DNA of 64,000 nucleotides from Podospora pseudoanserina (taxonomy: Eukaryota; Ascomycota; Sordariomycetes; Sordariales; Podosporaceae). Positions within the stretch are counted from its first letter, which is position 1. Every line of letters starts with the position of its first letter. Under the pieces are notes generated by a model. The model was not told where the DNA came from. It saw nothing but the letters and a program-made list of their open reading frames with translations, and did not search any database. The translations under genes were made by a program, and so were the position numbers. Below are positions 23,291-34,523 of this stretch, piece after piece. The stretch covers positions 1,612,001 to 1,676,000 of the forward strand of contig NW_026946672.1 of the NCBI RefSeq assembly GCF_035222485.1, read 5' to 3'.

Positions 23291-26200
23291 CTACTCATCA
23301 TCCTCGCTCTCCTCCTCCTCCTCCTCCTCAACATCCTTCCCCTTCTTCTCAGCCGCCTTCTTAGCCCACTCCTGCGCCTTGGCGCTAACCCTCTCCCTGC
23401 TCTTCTTATCCCCATTCTTATCCTCCCACTGCGCCCACCTCTTGAACCAAGTCTTGGCCTGCTTGGGCTTGAGACCCTTGACCTTGCTGCCGCGATCAAA
23501 CAAATCACGGACAGTGGCGGGATCAGTAGTGCCGACCGAGGTCTCAAGGTCGACAAACTGGTTCCACAAGTCGAATCTCTTGGGGAAGGCGGCGAGAATG
23601 GTCTCAAACAGTGAGCGACCCTGTTCGCGGTCGCCGTTGGAAGAGCGGAACTCGAGCGCGGCAAACCTGGGCATCAACTCCAGAATGACGGGCTTCCCGC
23701 CTCCCAGCGACTTTTCGGCGCGGGGAAGAAGGGCACGGGCCTTGTCGGGACGGTCATATTTGGTGTGGAGGAAATGGGCATAGTTGATCCAGACGCTGGG
23801 GGACTTGGAGCCGAACTTTTTGATGATCTTCTCAAAGAGATCGTCTGCTTCCTATTGCTGGGAGTTAGTGACTGGTCTATCATGAAAATAGATTAGGGCG
23901 TGGCTTACCTTGAGCTTGCCAGACTGAATGTAACTGCTGGCCAGACGCTCATAGACTTCTTGCTCATCGTTGTAGGTGCAGGCACGCTTGAAAAGCTCCT
24001 CAACAGTCTCCTCTGTGCCATAGGCAACCTCGAGATTGAGGTAAGCAATCCAGACGTTCAGCTTCTCAAGCTCCTCCTTGATGTTGATCGTCTTGATCGC
24101 ACGCTCAGCCACCTGTCTCGCGCTGGCAAGATCGCTGACTTGCATCTGGAAAGCCATGTAGGCAATCCACAGCTCTGACGAATCAGGCTGACCCAGAAGG
24201 AGACGCTCGTAATCACTCGTCGTCTGAGGCCCGTTGACATCAAGCTCGGCTGTCCGGTCTACCTGGGCCCGAGACTCACGCTGCTGCTGCTGCTTCTTCT
24301 TCTTGATCGGCTCATCAGTGCTGCCAGCGGCCTTGTCATCTTCATCCAAAGCATCGGCATTCCAGCTGAAACCGCCGGTCTCGAGACCCTTGATGCCTTC
24401 TGTTTGGGCATCATCCATCTCGACGTCGCTGTCAACGTCATCATCATCATCCTCATCGTCAGAGTCAGCATTGATAACGAGGGCGCCGCCAGCACCAGCA
24501 TCGCTCATGTCTTCATCCTCGCTGTCCAAGGCGGCACCAGCATCTTCATCGCTATCCACGTCCATCTCATCGTCGTCCTTAAAGTACGACGGCTTCAGGC
24601 CGAGGTTGATGCGCTTTGTCTTCTCCTCCACCTTGAGAACACGAGCCTTGACCTTGTCACCCTCACTGTAGAGCGCCTTGGCGTCCTTGATCGCTCTGTC
24701 GGCCATTTCAGAGCGGTGGCACAAACCGGAGAGACGATCAGAACCATCAATGTCGATAAAAGCACCAAAGTCCTCCACCTTGCGGACCTTGCCCGTTACG
24801 ATTTGACCTTCCTTCAGGTCCGAGAATGTGATTGGGGGCACGTAGTCTTTGCTTAGGATGGAAGGCCTCAAGCTCATCTCTAGGCGACCGTTGCTGACAG
24901 AAATGATACGGCCTTTGACAAGCTGGTCAATCTGGAAGTGCTCCTTCCAGTCCTTCAGGTAAGAGTCTGACAAGTTCTTGATCTGGACCATAGCCACGAT
25001 GTCACCGCCAAGCGTAACAAAGAGACCCTTGTCAGACACATTCTTGACGAACCCACGAAGGACATCGCCCACAGCGATCTTGGTGTCCTTAGTGATCTCC
25101 TTGTCTGTGACCTCGAGTCTTGAGCTGAGCACGCGAGAGGGGCGCATCGACAATCTCAGTCTCTTGTTGCTCTTGTCGATATCGAGCACGGCGACACGGA
25201 CAATTTCGTGCTTGGAATGCTTCAGAGGGTTGGCTTCCTCGTAATCATCCGCAAGATCGCACAAGAAAACAGGTCCAGCCACAGACTCGCTGAGCTTAAC
25301 AAACACTACGTTGTCGGTAGTCTTGGTGACCTTTCCAGGAAGTACCATGCCCTTCTGGATCTTGTCCCAGGTCAACGGGTTCTCTGCATTGGGATCGCGA
25401 GCCGAGAGGTCGAGACGGTTCCTCTCTGCGTCCACGTGGATGACACGGACTTGGAGGACAGAGCCGATAGGGAAACTCTTCGCCACATCCTGCAACTTTG
25501 ACAAGTCATCGGAAAGCTCAACGGCACTGATTCTGCCGCGAACATTAGGTGACAGGTTGACCCAGATGTGATTCTGAGCGACATTGTTGACAAACGCCAG
25601 ATGAGTTTGCCCCACCTCAAGCTTCGCGTAGCTCAGAGGCTCTGGGGTAGAGCCTTCTTGAAGATCACTTGGCTTGGCCGAGAGCTCCAGGACCGTGTGG
25701 CTTGAGCGGTGAGAAATGGGCAAGAAACGGTGGTTGCGAGCGTCATGAATACCAAGAACACGCACGTCGATGATTTCGCCAGTCTTGAACTTGCCCAAAG
25801 GCTTCTTCACGCTGCGAATATCCTCAAACTTGTCAAAGACCTGCGAAACATCGATACGGCCTTGGATGTTGTCGGCAAGGTCAACATTGATCTGTGTATC
25901 CTTGGCAGACTTTACCCTCGCCTTAGTGATCTTGCCAATCGGGAGATCTTCCATAGTCAAGACCGACAGATCCAGGGCATTCATAGCCTTGTCGGCCGAC
26001 TTGCTAGAGGCCTTTGCCTGAACGTCTTCACCACCCTCCAATGGAATAGCAACAACGATACGGTTAAGATCCTTGTCGACCGATGTGATCTTGACAGTGA
26101 CAGACTGCAGCTTTTGGAAGCCAAAGCTTGGCTTATCCTGGATATCGCGTGGCAGCTTGGTCTTGGGGAGCAGCGCTGTCAGCCTGCCAGCAAACTGGAC

Positions 26201-28748
26201 GAAGGCGGCCGTGGCAGTGATGTTGCGAATGAAGCCAGGTACAACGTCACCCACACGTGCGCGGTCAATTGTGTGAAGAAGCTTGCCCTTCTTCGCCGCT
26301 TCGACAAGGCTTGGCTTGTGAGAGAGGATGATGGACCGACGAGCTTCGTTCTTTTCAAGAACAACCAGTTCCGTAAGAGTCTGATTGACGTGGATCTTCT
26401 TGAGCGCAGACTGTGTTTTGCTGACCGACTTGTCGGTAAGGTGTCTGACAGGGAGGATGGCCTTCAACGAGCCCTCGACGAGCTCGACAAAGATATCGTC
26501 TTCTGTCTTTTGTGTGACCTTAGCGGTAACCAAGTTGCCAATTTGGAGCTTCTTCAGTGCAACCTGTTTCTCCAAACCAAAGGCTGATGGGTCCTTGCAG
26601 GACACAATCATTCTCTTTTCCTCAGGGTCAAAGCTGAGGACGTAAACACTAATAGTCTGGCCCTCACGGAAATGCTCCTTGGGATCCTGGATGTAGGCCT
26701 CGCTCATCTCAGACACCGGAAGGAAACCACGAAGCTGTCCGTAAAACTGAACGATAGCACCCCGATCCAGAAGCTTAACAATGGTACCGAACGTCTGAAG
26801 CCCGACGGCAAGCTCGTCATATGACTTGACCGGAGGAGCATCGGAGTTCACCAGTGTCTTCTTCAAGGTAAGCCGCAGCTGATGTCTTGCTGGGTTGGTT
26901 GACAGGACACGGGTCTTGACCTTCATTCCTTCCCTGAATTTCTTCTCGGGGTGCTGCAGATGGACATCGGAAAGATGCATTTCAGGAACCAGACCGGAAA
27001 TACCCTCGGCAACCTTCACGATCAAACCGCCAAGCCCGTGCTCGTTGACGACCAACTTTTCAACCACACCCGGCACCACCACTCCCACGGGGATGTCTTG
27101 TATTCTCAAGAATGGCTGCTCCAAGACACTCTTCTCCATCGACAGGTTGTACATCCCATCGAAAGGATTGTAGCCAACTACACGAGCAGCGTGGACGGAC
27201 CCAACCTTGTAAGGGCCGCTGGTCTCGAACAGCGAGTCCACCTTGCCATCCTTCACTCTGGAGATGTGCACGAAGCCTGGTACACCCTCGACACCAACAT
27301 CGACATAGAGACCAATTTCGGGCTCAACCCTTTGAACAGTGCACTTTTCAATGATGGTAGAATGGGCGAGAATGTCCACTGGCAATGATTCGATGCCGTT
27401 CTTGGTTTTGGCGATTTTCGGTTTAAGTGACAGCACGTGTGGCAGCAGGGAAATGCCGAGTTTGGGCTTTCTTGCGGTGGGGAAATTGCAAATGATCCTA
27501 GCCTTGATCCGCGAGCCAACCTTGTACTCGTCCACAATGTCAACGGCACCAGGGCCAGCGTTTGAGTGAACCAGATCAGCAGTCACATCCAAATGACCCA
27601 TCACCTTGCCCACAAGGCCGTGCTCGGTGACTTCGGAAACCAGGATATCGGCCGCGGTGCCTGGTAGGAACGAGCCGATAGTCGTGGCCTCGGATGGGAA
27701 GCTTTTGATGCTGCCGATGCGGTCCTCCAAGATGGAAAGCTGTACAACCTTGCCGCTGGCAGCTTTGCTGGTCGCAATACAAAGCAGAACTGAGCCAGGC
27801 TGAACACTTTCTTCCGGTATGCCCTTGTCGAGTTGTTTCCGAGGCAAAAAGCCCTTCAATTTTGAGTCTGAGATGTTGACATCCATAACAAAACCATGAT
27901 CCTCCACACTAACAACCGAAGCCATAAGAGTAGTGTTCTCGACGATATCCTGCTCTGACATGCCAGAGTTGGCGAGCGCCGGCTGGAGTGATAGCTCAAT
28001 GTGGCGCTTGGGCTTTCCGTCGACCGAATCATCGTGTGTTGATACAACGTAGGCGCGAACATACTGGCCCATTCGGAAGATAGTTTGGAGGTCGATGTTC
28101 TCGTCGTCCTCGTCTGCTTGATCCTCCTCCTCGTCCTTCTCGGCGATTGCCTGTAACCTTTGTGTAAAGATATCTGAAATAGCCGTAATTGGAACGTGGC
28201 CGACGAGGTTGTTGGGAAGCGCAACGGCAACATCGGTGAGGTTGATGCCGCAGACTGTACCGAGCACCAGGGAGCCCTTGACCAAGCGCTGGAAGTTGTT
28301 AGCAACGCCATCAATGGCAACCCCATGACGAAGTTCCTCTTCTTACCTTGAAGTTCAAGCTTTCTACCTTGATGGCATCCTCGTCTTTTACAGGTTCTAC
28401 CTCTCCACCCTTGGACTTGCGTGCCTTCTTCTTCTTGGATTTCTCTCCTCCAGATTTCTTGCTGGCAGCCTCTTCGAAGAGGACATCGTTCTTGGCCTGG
28501 ATCTGAATTTGCTTTTGTTCGAGGGGGGTCAAGACACTGGCGCCACCTCTGGGAAACAATGGCTCTTCCTCCTTGATCAGAGATGTTGCTGGGGTAGACG
28601 GCTTTGATGGTTTTGCGTCGCCCTTCTTGTTGGAGTCCTTGGTTGAATCGCTTCCTTTCGCCCTTTTGGAGGGTCGCGTATCATTTGTAGGCTTTGCCGA
28701 CTTGGAGACAGAGCCGTCGGGGCCCTCTTTGCGCTTTAACGAACCCAT
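23291..28748 (-). CDS. rrp5: rRNA biogenesis protein RRP5
   Basis: Three exons (28748-28347, 28288-23909, 23851-23291; introns with clear GTAAG donors and GCTAAC-type branch sites) encode about 1780 aa, close to yeast Rrp5. The first ~135 residues are Lys/Ser-rich. They are followed by a long array of S1 RNA-binding repeats, recognisable as recurring 'G.V..G.V......G..V.....G..P......' units; the last is LKEGQIVTGKVRKVEDFGAF to about INLGLKPSYF. An acidic linker (EDEDMSDAG; DDEDDDDDVDSD) leads to C-terminal HAT/TPR-like helical repeats (DYERLLLGQPDSSELWIAYM; RFDLWNQFVDLE) and an acidic end. Rrp5 acts in the nucleolus in both small- and large-subunit pre-rRNA processing: the S1 array binds pre-rRNA and the HAT repeats bind partner proteins. 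Exon 3 joins in phase 0 (SGKLK-EADDLFEK). Confidence 0.96.
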
Positions 28749-29854
28749 GGCGGATAGTTGATGTTTGGGTCGTTTTAAGTGACGGGAGGCTCGTTCGCAA
28801 CCACAAGAAGCTGGCACCCACCACAAAAATTTCTGGTGGGTCCTGCCCATTGGCGATAACGATAACAAAAGCGGTGAACGGCACCGGTGGGGCTTTGGAA
28901 GAGACCCTGGATCATCCCAGAGTTGACATGGAACACTTCTGCTTCTGCCGAAGATGTTCAACCTGATAATGGGATGAACTACAGATGGCAGTATGACCTA
29001 CCAAATGGCTAATTTTCTAGCCAAACACTCCATCTTCTGTCCAAATTCGCATTGTTCTCTTTTCTTACATTGGCATCTCTCATGCAAAAGGTCATGCTCA
29101 AACCAGGGTTAGGGTAGAGTACAGCAACGCCCCATCACTCACCTCTTCGTTACTTGCCCACCACATGCTCCTCCCCACGTTCACTTGACGCCTGAAACCT
29201 TGAAGCCCAAAGATATGGAAAAACTGAACTTCATGGCTGTTGTTGGAGAATTGGACGGGCTGGTTGTTGGTTGCTAACTTCAAGTAGAGTAGTGTATATG
29301 TAAAGATACGTGGCCCAAGCTTTCGACGTTGCAGTTCCAGGGACCAGCCGCTGATGCAGTCTTGTCAACGGTGTTTGATTTGGAGTCTTTGGGGGGGGAT
29401 CATCCTGTCAGGCAATACGGGTGTTAGTGACAGCTTTCACGACGTTGAGCTATGACTGTCTACGGACAATTATTTAGACCGATAGCTGGAGTTGACCGAC
29501 TGTTTATCCGAGCGAAGAGTGTCTCACATGGAATTTAAACTTTCGGTGTCCAAAAGCCAAGTCTCGCAAATGCATGGCCTGTAAAATGATCCCGTGCGCC
29601 CAGAAGCGGCTTTCGGTAGTGCCCCCAACCACTGGGATGACGTATCCGGGGGTCGTTCCTCGGCCACCCACTCAACAAGTCGCGCCGTACCCAAACGCAA
29701 CCTGAACACATGGCCCAAGGCAACGACAACTAAGAACAAAAAGACGACGAGACAGCCCCCCATCGCCTCAAACCCATACTCCATACGACACTCGAACTCA
29801 AGCGACTACACCCTGGACTGGTAGGACACTCGCGAGAACCCCATCAAAGCCGCC
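28749..29854. other. Divergent upstream region of RRP5 and the hydrolase gene
   Basis: About 1.1 kb between two start codons pointing apart. It presumably holds both promoters; no further gene recognised. Confidence 0.45.
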
Positions 29855-32673
29855 ATGGCTCCCAGGAAACGAGCAAAGCCGAACCCGGTCCAGCAGAATG
29901 CGCCAACAACACAATCATCAGACACTGCGGATCAAATCACATCGCCGGCCGCTTCTACACCCCCACAGAGCATCCCGCCATCTCTGAAAACCAATGGAAG
30001 TGGCGATCGCGCATCCAACTTTGGCCCAGGCTCGAAGCAGGTAAGCACCATTATCCCATGCGCACCATCCTCAGGCAGCCCTCTAGGCAACTCTTATTGA
30101 TTGACACGTAGCAGGTGAACAAGACTCGTAGTTGGTATGGGTCTTTATCGAAGAAGTCTGTAGCATCCACCCAAGTTGCGCGCGAGACCATCTTGGGTGG
30201 AACCTCGAAACCTATGGCTACCGCCGACTTTACTCGGTTTGATACAAAGAAGCCTTCTGATATGAGTGGCGACGAAGCACCGACCCCTGCTCCTTCTTCA
30301 CTATCGAAATCACACGATTCTGGCGTTGGATTCGCGAGCGATGGAACCCGAGCCCTGAAAACACCGAGCTCCAAGACCGTTGTGAAGCCTGCAAACGGAC
30401 AGGCAGAGGCCAAGACTACGGCTAAGTCGGAGGACGTGGTCATGGAAACCGAAGACAATGGGAAAGAACAAGAAGAGACACCATCTGCCAAATCAGCTAC
30501 GGATCAGAGTACAGGTCCTACGGTACCCACTGCGTCTGCAGCTACAACTACGCGACCTACATCAACATGGCTAGGAGGGTGGTGGGGAAGCTCACAGCCT
30601 CCAGCTCCAGCATCAGCACCGGCCTCGCAAATGGACGTCGCGGAGGAACCAGCCACACAAGCAACACTTGCTGGTAGCCAGGTCCCAGAGAACGCGACAC
30701 AAGAGCCCGCCCCTCGAGACCCGCCAGAACAACAGTCGCCGGACATAGCCGAGCAAACCGAGGCACAGAACCAAGCACATGCCGCTACTGGTGGAGGTTA
30801 TGGATCTTGGATCTGGGGTTGGGGAGCGGGAAAGAGCGTACCAACTTCACAGCCAGCAAAAACTGCTTCAGATTCTACAACAGACCAATCTTCAGCGGAA
30901 GTGCCCAGAACAGACAGCACCAGCGACTCAGCGAAGGAGCCCGAAGACACCATCATGCAGGGTGCCCCACCAATCGAGGAGACTCCGGCGCCCTCAGGTT
31001 CTACAACATCAGACCCAGCCCCAAAAACAGGCTCAACATGGGCATTCTGGTCTCGACAATCAGGGCCAACATCGGGAAAGAAGTCAGCCGAAGATTCCGA
31101 CGAAGGTCAGCTTGCGGTGATGGGTGAAAGCTCGGAACACCGCCCACAGAGAGCCAAGTCCATGGAGTTCAAAGGCTCTCCAACCAAGGAAACCCCTATC
31201 AAATCTGGTAAAAAGGAGGAACCAGCCAAGGATCTGTCGATCAAGTCTGGCAAGACTGGGAAGAAGGAAGAGTTGGCCAAAGCTTCAGCCAGTCCGCCAG
31301 GCAAGGCAGCTTCCATCAGGAGATCCAAGAGGGACCGTCCAGAATCGATGGAAATCGATGACACGACCCCCATTCGTCCTGGTACCCCCAAGGCAGTGGA
31401 AGCTCCGGCCAAGGGGGCTGCGCAGAAAACACCAGCCTCATCAACAAAAACTACCGCACCCAACCTTGTGCTTCCGTCTTTTAATGGAACCTACAAACTC
31501 AAAGAAAACCCCTCGATCGTCAAGCAAATCACCCGTATTCTTCTTCGAGGAAGCCAAGCTCCTTCAAACAAGCACGTCTACATCTCCAAAGACCTCCCCA
31601 AAATAAAGAAAGCGATTGCCATCGGCGTTCATGGGCTCTTCCCCGCGAACTATCTCAGGACAGTCATCGGCCAGCCAACAGGCACATCGATCAAGTTTGC
31701 CAACCACACCGCCGACGCCATTAGACGCTGGGCAGATAAACATGGCTGTGGAGACTGCGAAATCGAAAAAGTAGCCTTGGAAGGTGAAGGCAAGATTGGG
31801 GAAAGAGTAGAAAACCTCTGGAACTTGCTCCTCAACTGGATCGACCAGATCAGATCGGCTGAATTGATCCTCATCGGGTGTCACTCTCAGGGTGTGCCAG
31901 TGAGTATCATGCTCCTGGCCAAGCTAATCGAAATGGGCGTGGTCAACAAGGCCAGGGTCGGTGTCTGTGCCATGGCGGGGGTTTCTTTGGGACCATTCCC
32001 CGATTACAGGACTAGTATGGGGTATTTGATGGGCTCGGCGGGGGAGCTGTGGGCGTTTGGGGACCCAAAAAGCGAGGTCAGCCAGCGGTTGGAGGCAGCA
32101 ATGAAGGTTTGCTTGGGGTACGGGGTGAGGATCACCTTGGTGGGGAGCATTGACGACCAGCTTGTGCCGATGGAGTCGGCTGTTTACGCACCGGTGCACC
32201 ACCCTTACATTTTCCGAGCGGCGTTTATCGACGGGAGGATCCACGCACCGGATTTTATTGCTCATTTGGTTGGCTTTGCACTGAAGCTGAGAAACTTGGG
32301 GGTTTCGGACCATGGGCTGATTAGGGAGCTGAGCACGCCGCTGGCGGGGAGTTTGTACTCTGGGGAAGGCCACTCGAGGCTGTATGATGACGAGCAGGTT
32401 TATGATCTTGCCGTGAGCCATGCGCTGGAGACGACGGATGTGCCGGGAGCGAATCCGGCTGCTGAGATGAGTAGAATGGGGGGCGCGCTGGTGAATCCGA
32501 ATCCGTATCATTTGCCTTGGATCATGAGGGGGTTGCTGGAGGAGGATTTTGTGAAGAGTGAGTTGGGGGAGGAGACGAGGGAGTTGGTGAGGCAGTTTGA
32601 TGATTGGAAGCCGGTGACCAAGGCGCTGAAGGATGTGAAGTATCGGTTGGAGGCGGTGAGGTCCAAGTTGTAG
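29855..32673 (+). CDS. YML020W-like fungal alpha/beta-hydrolase
   Basis: Exon 1 is 29855-30040 and exon 2 runs from 30112 or 30115 to 32673 (tandem acceptor TAG/CAG), giving 914 or 915 aa. Residues 1 to about 520 are low-complexity, Ser/Thr/Pro/Lys-rich, with small Trp-containing motifs (STWLGGWWGSSQ, YGSWIWGWGAGK, STWAFWSRQSG) repeated at intervals. The C-terminal ~390 residues form an alpha/beta hydrolase: NLVLPSFNGTYKLKE, KKAIAIGVHGLFPANYLR, the nucleophile elbow G-C-H-S-Q-G (Ser at about 653), then GSIDDQLVPMESA as a likely acid-residue loop and HAPDF. This arrangement fits the fungal family that includes yeast YML020W, which has no assigned biochemical role. The Trp motifs could mediate membrane or protein binding (inference). 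The gene becomes very G-rich after about 31.97 kb. Confidence 0.85.
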
Positions 32674-34523
32674 GAGGATGGCGTTTTCGGGTTGGGTTAT
32701 TTGCATGGGTGGTAGGTGTTTTTGGTTTGGGGAAGGTGGTAGGCGTTGCTTTTGGGTTGGGTTTGGTGGTTTTTTGGGTGTGACAGTAAGGAGTGGTTGG
32801 GGAGTTTTGCTTCGTGACGAGGGGTTGGTCGAGGTGTTCAACAAGAGACGACTTTGGGAACAGATGAGACGGAGAGGGGAGCGTTGGGTTTGGGGCATTT
32901 AGAGGCGTGTTTGGTAGACAGGACAGACATGGCTAGCATATTTGGGGGCATATACACAGAGGAAGAGGTGATACTATGAATAAATATATAATCTAACATT
33001 ACAGTCGACTTGGCCATTGTTGACCTAGGTCGCTGGGGTTAAGCTGAGAGGAGTTCGAGACCACTTCCATGGCCACCACACAGGAGAATCTTCGAATCTT
33101 GTTGGCGATTTGCTTGTGGATTGGTGATGCTTTGTAGGCATGTGCCATAACTCCTCGTGCGTTCCTTAACTTACTCTTCACTCCTTCCCTTGCAGAATCC
33201 ACTCCTTCCATCGTTCCTCCTTCAATCCCCGCTTGTCCTTTCCGCCATTTCCCCCCACCCCTTTCCCTGCCTTTTCAACTCGAGCTCTCTCTGATGTTAA
33301 CCTCCACGGCATCACTCCTCAATCTAGTTCGTAGAAGAGATGGGAGTTGCTAGAGGAGGATATGTACCTACCCGTCATTAAACAGACTACGACTTTGTAA
33401 TAAATAGTGAGCAGCGAAAATACTCCCAAAAAAAAGAATGAAAAAAAGGAAGGAAAAAGGCCAAAACGTGACCAAAAAATGACGACCTATTATGGACTCG
33501 AACCTTGGGCATCCGGAAAACGTTGCAGGTTGATTCTCTCGTAACGTGGGAACCACAGGTCAACTGCGAGAGACACTCAAGGCCACTAGGTTATCTGGTT
33601 GGAGCCCCTTTATGACTGCTGCTCCCAGACTGACCCTTATGGTGAGTGGCATACGCAACACTGTGTGACTAGAGAAGCGGCTTTGGGACACAACCGTCTG
33701 AACGCAAATCAGGGTTACTAGAAATTCTCACCCAGTTAAGCAACCATGAGCAACAGTATGTATATCTCACCAGCCCAGGAAAGCACATTAACTCCCTCTC
33801 GTATTTCATAACAGGGCAGCAGAGAAAAACATTTGCTACATCTCCTACTAACCTCTTAGATTTCAACATACGGGCATGGGGTGATTGATATCAATGATGA
33901 TGTGTAGAGGCCAGCCCATTCATTTCATTCTTTCTCTCTGCTTCTCCTCCTCAATCCCCAGCTATATACCCAGCCCCTCCTCCCCTCCACCACCTCCCCC
34001 AATCATCAACAACTAATCCATCCATCCCAGCCCCCATCCGCTATATCACAAAAGAACTTTTTCCACCTCTCTTCCTTCTTCCCTCTTCCATCCCTTGCCC
34101 CCCCTCCTCCCAGTCCCCCCCAACAACAGAGAGAAATACAAATGTGTTTTCAACAAAACTAAAAACAAAACGGGTGTGGCAGAATTTCCCCTCCTCACAG
34201 CAAGAATGGGTGGTATCATGAATGAAGGCTATGAGAAAACATCAAACAAGTAGAGTAGTACACAAAAGGGTTTCCCAAAAAAACATTGATTGGGAAATAA
34301 TGGGGGGTAGGTGAAAAAACGTGACGGGGATCTAAACATCGTAATGGTTGTGCTGTGGCGAAAAAAAAAGAAAAAGGAAAATAAAAGGTGTATCCGTAGG
34401 GGCGAGTTATATAATAGCAGGTTATAGTGTGTGAAATCGGGAGTCCAAAGGCCCCAGGGGTGAAGTGTACGCAAGGACCAGGTGTGCGGACAGGATGATG
34501 TGTGGAGATGGTAGATGGTGACC
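32674..34523. other. Intergenic with a tRNA-like element and C-rich low-complexity DNA
   Basis: Between the convergent hydrolase and ADF-H genes. It contains a Pol III-like element (separate entry) and a long C/T-rich stretch at about 33920-34130, which on the minus strand is G/A-rich sequence downstream of the ADF-H gene. No protein gene recognised. Confidence 0.5.
33484..33592 (-). ncRNA. Possible tRNA-derived Pol III element or decayed tRNA gene
   Basis: On the minus strand a perfect B-box (GGTTCGAGTCC, 33504-33494) is followed closely by a T6 run near 33476, a typical Pol III terminator. Upstream, TGGCCTTGAGTG resembles a degenerate A-box and D-arm start, and the ends (ACCTAG / ATAGGT) can pair weakly. 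The T-stem pairs at only two positions, so a functional cloverleaf is unlikely; a tRNA pseudogene or a SINE-like remnant fits better. Confidence 0.3.

Noticed and set aside
25709-26587. 292-codon plus-strand frame opposite RRP5
   Set aside because: Lies wholly within conserved S1-repeat coding sequence on the other strand.
31924-32898. 324-codon minus-strand open frame opposite the hydrolase gene
   Set aside because: Pro/Gln/Arg-rich mirror of the G-rich coding end; no protein signature.
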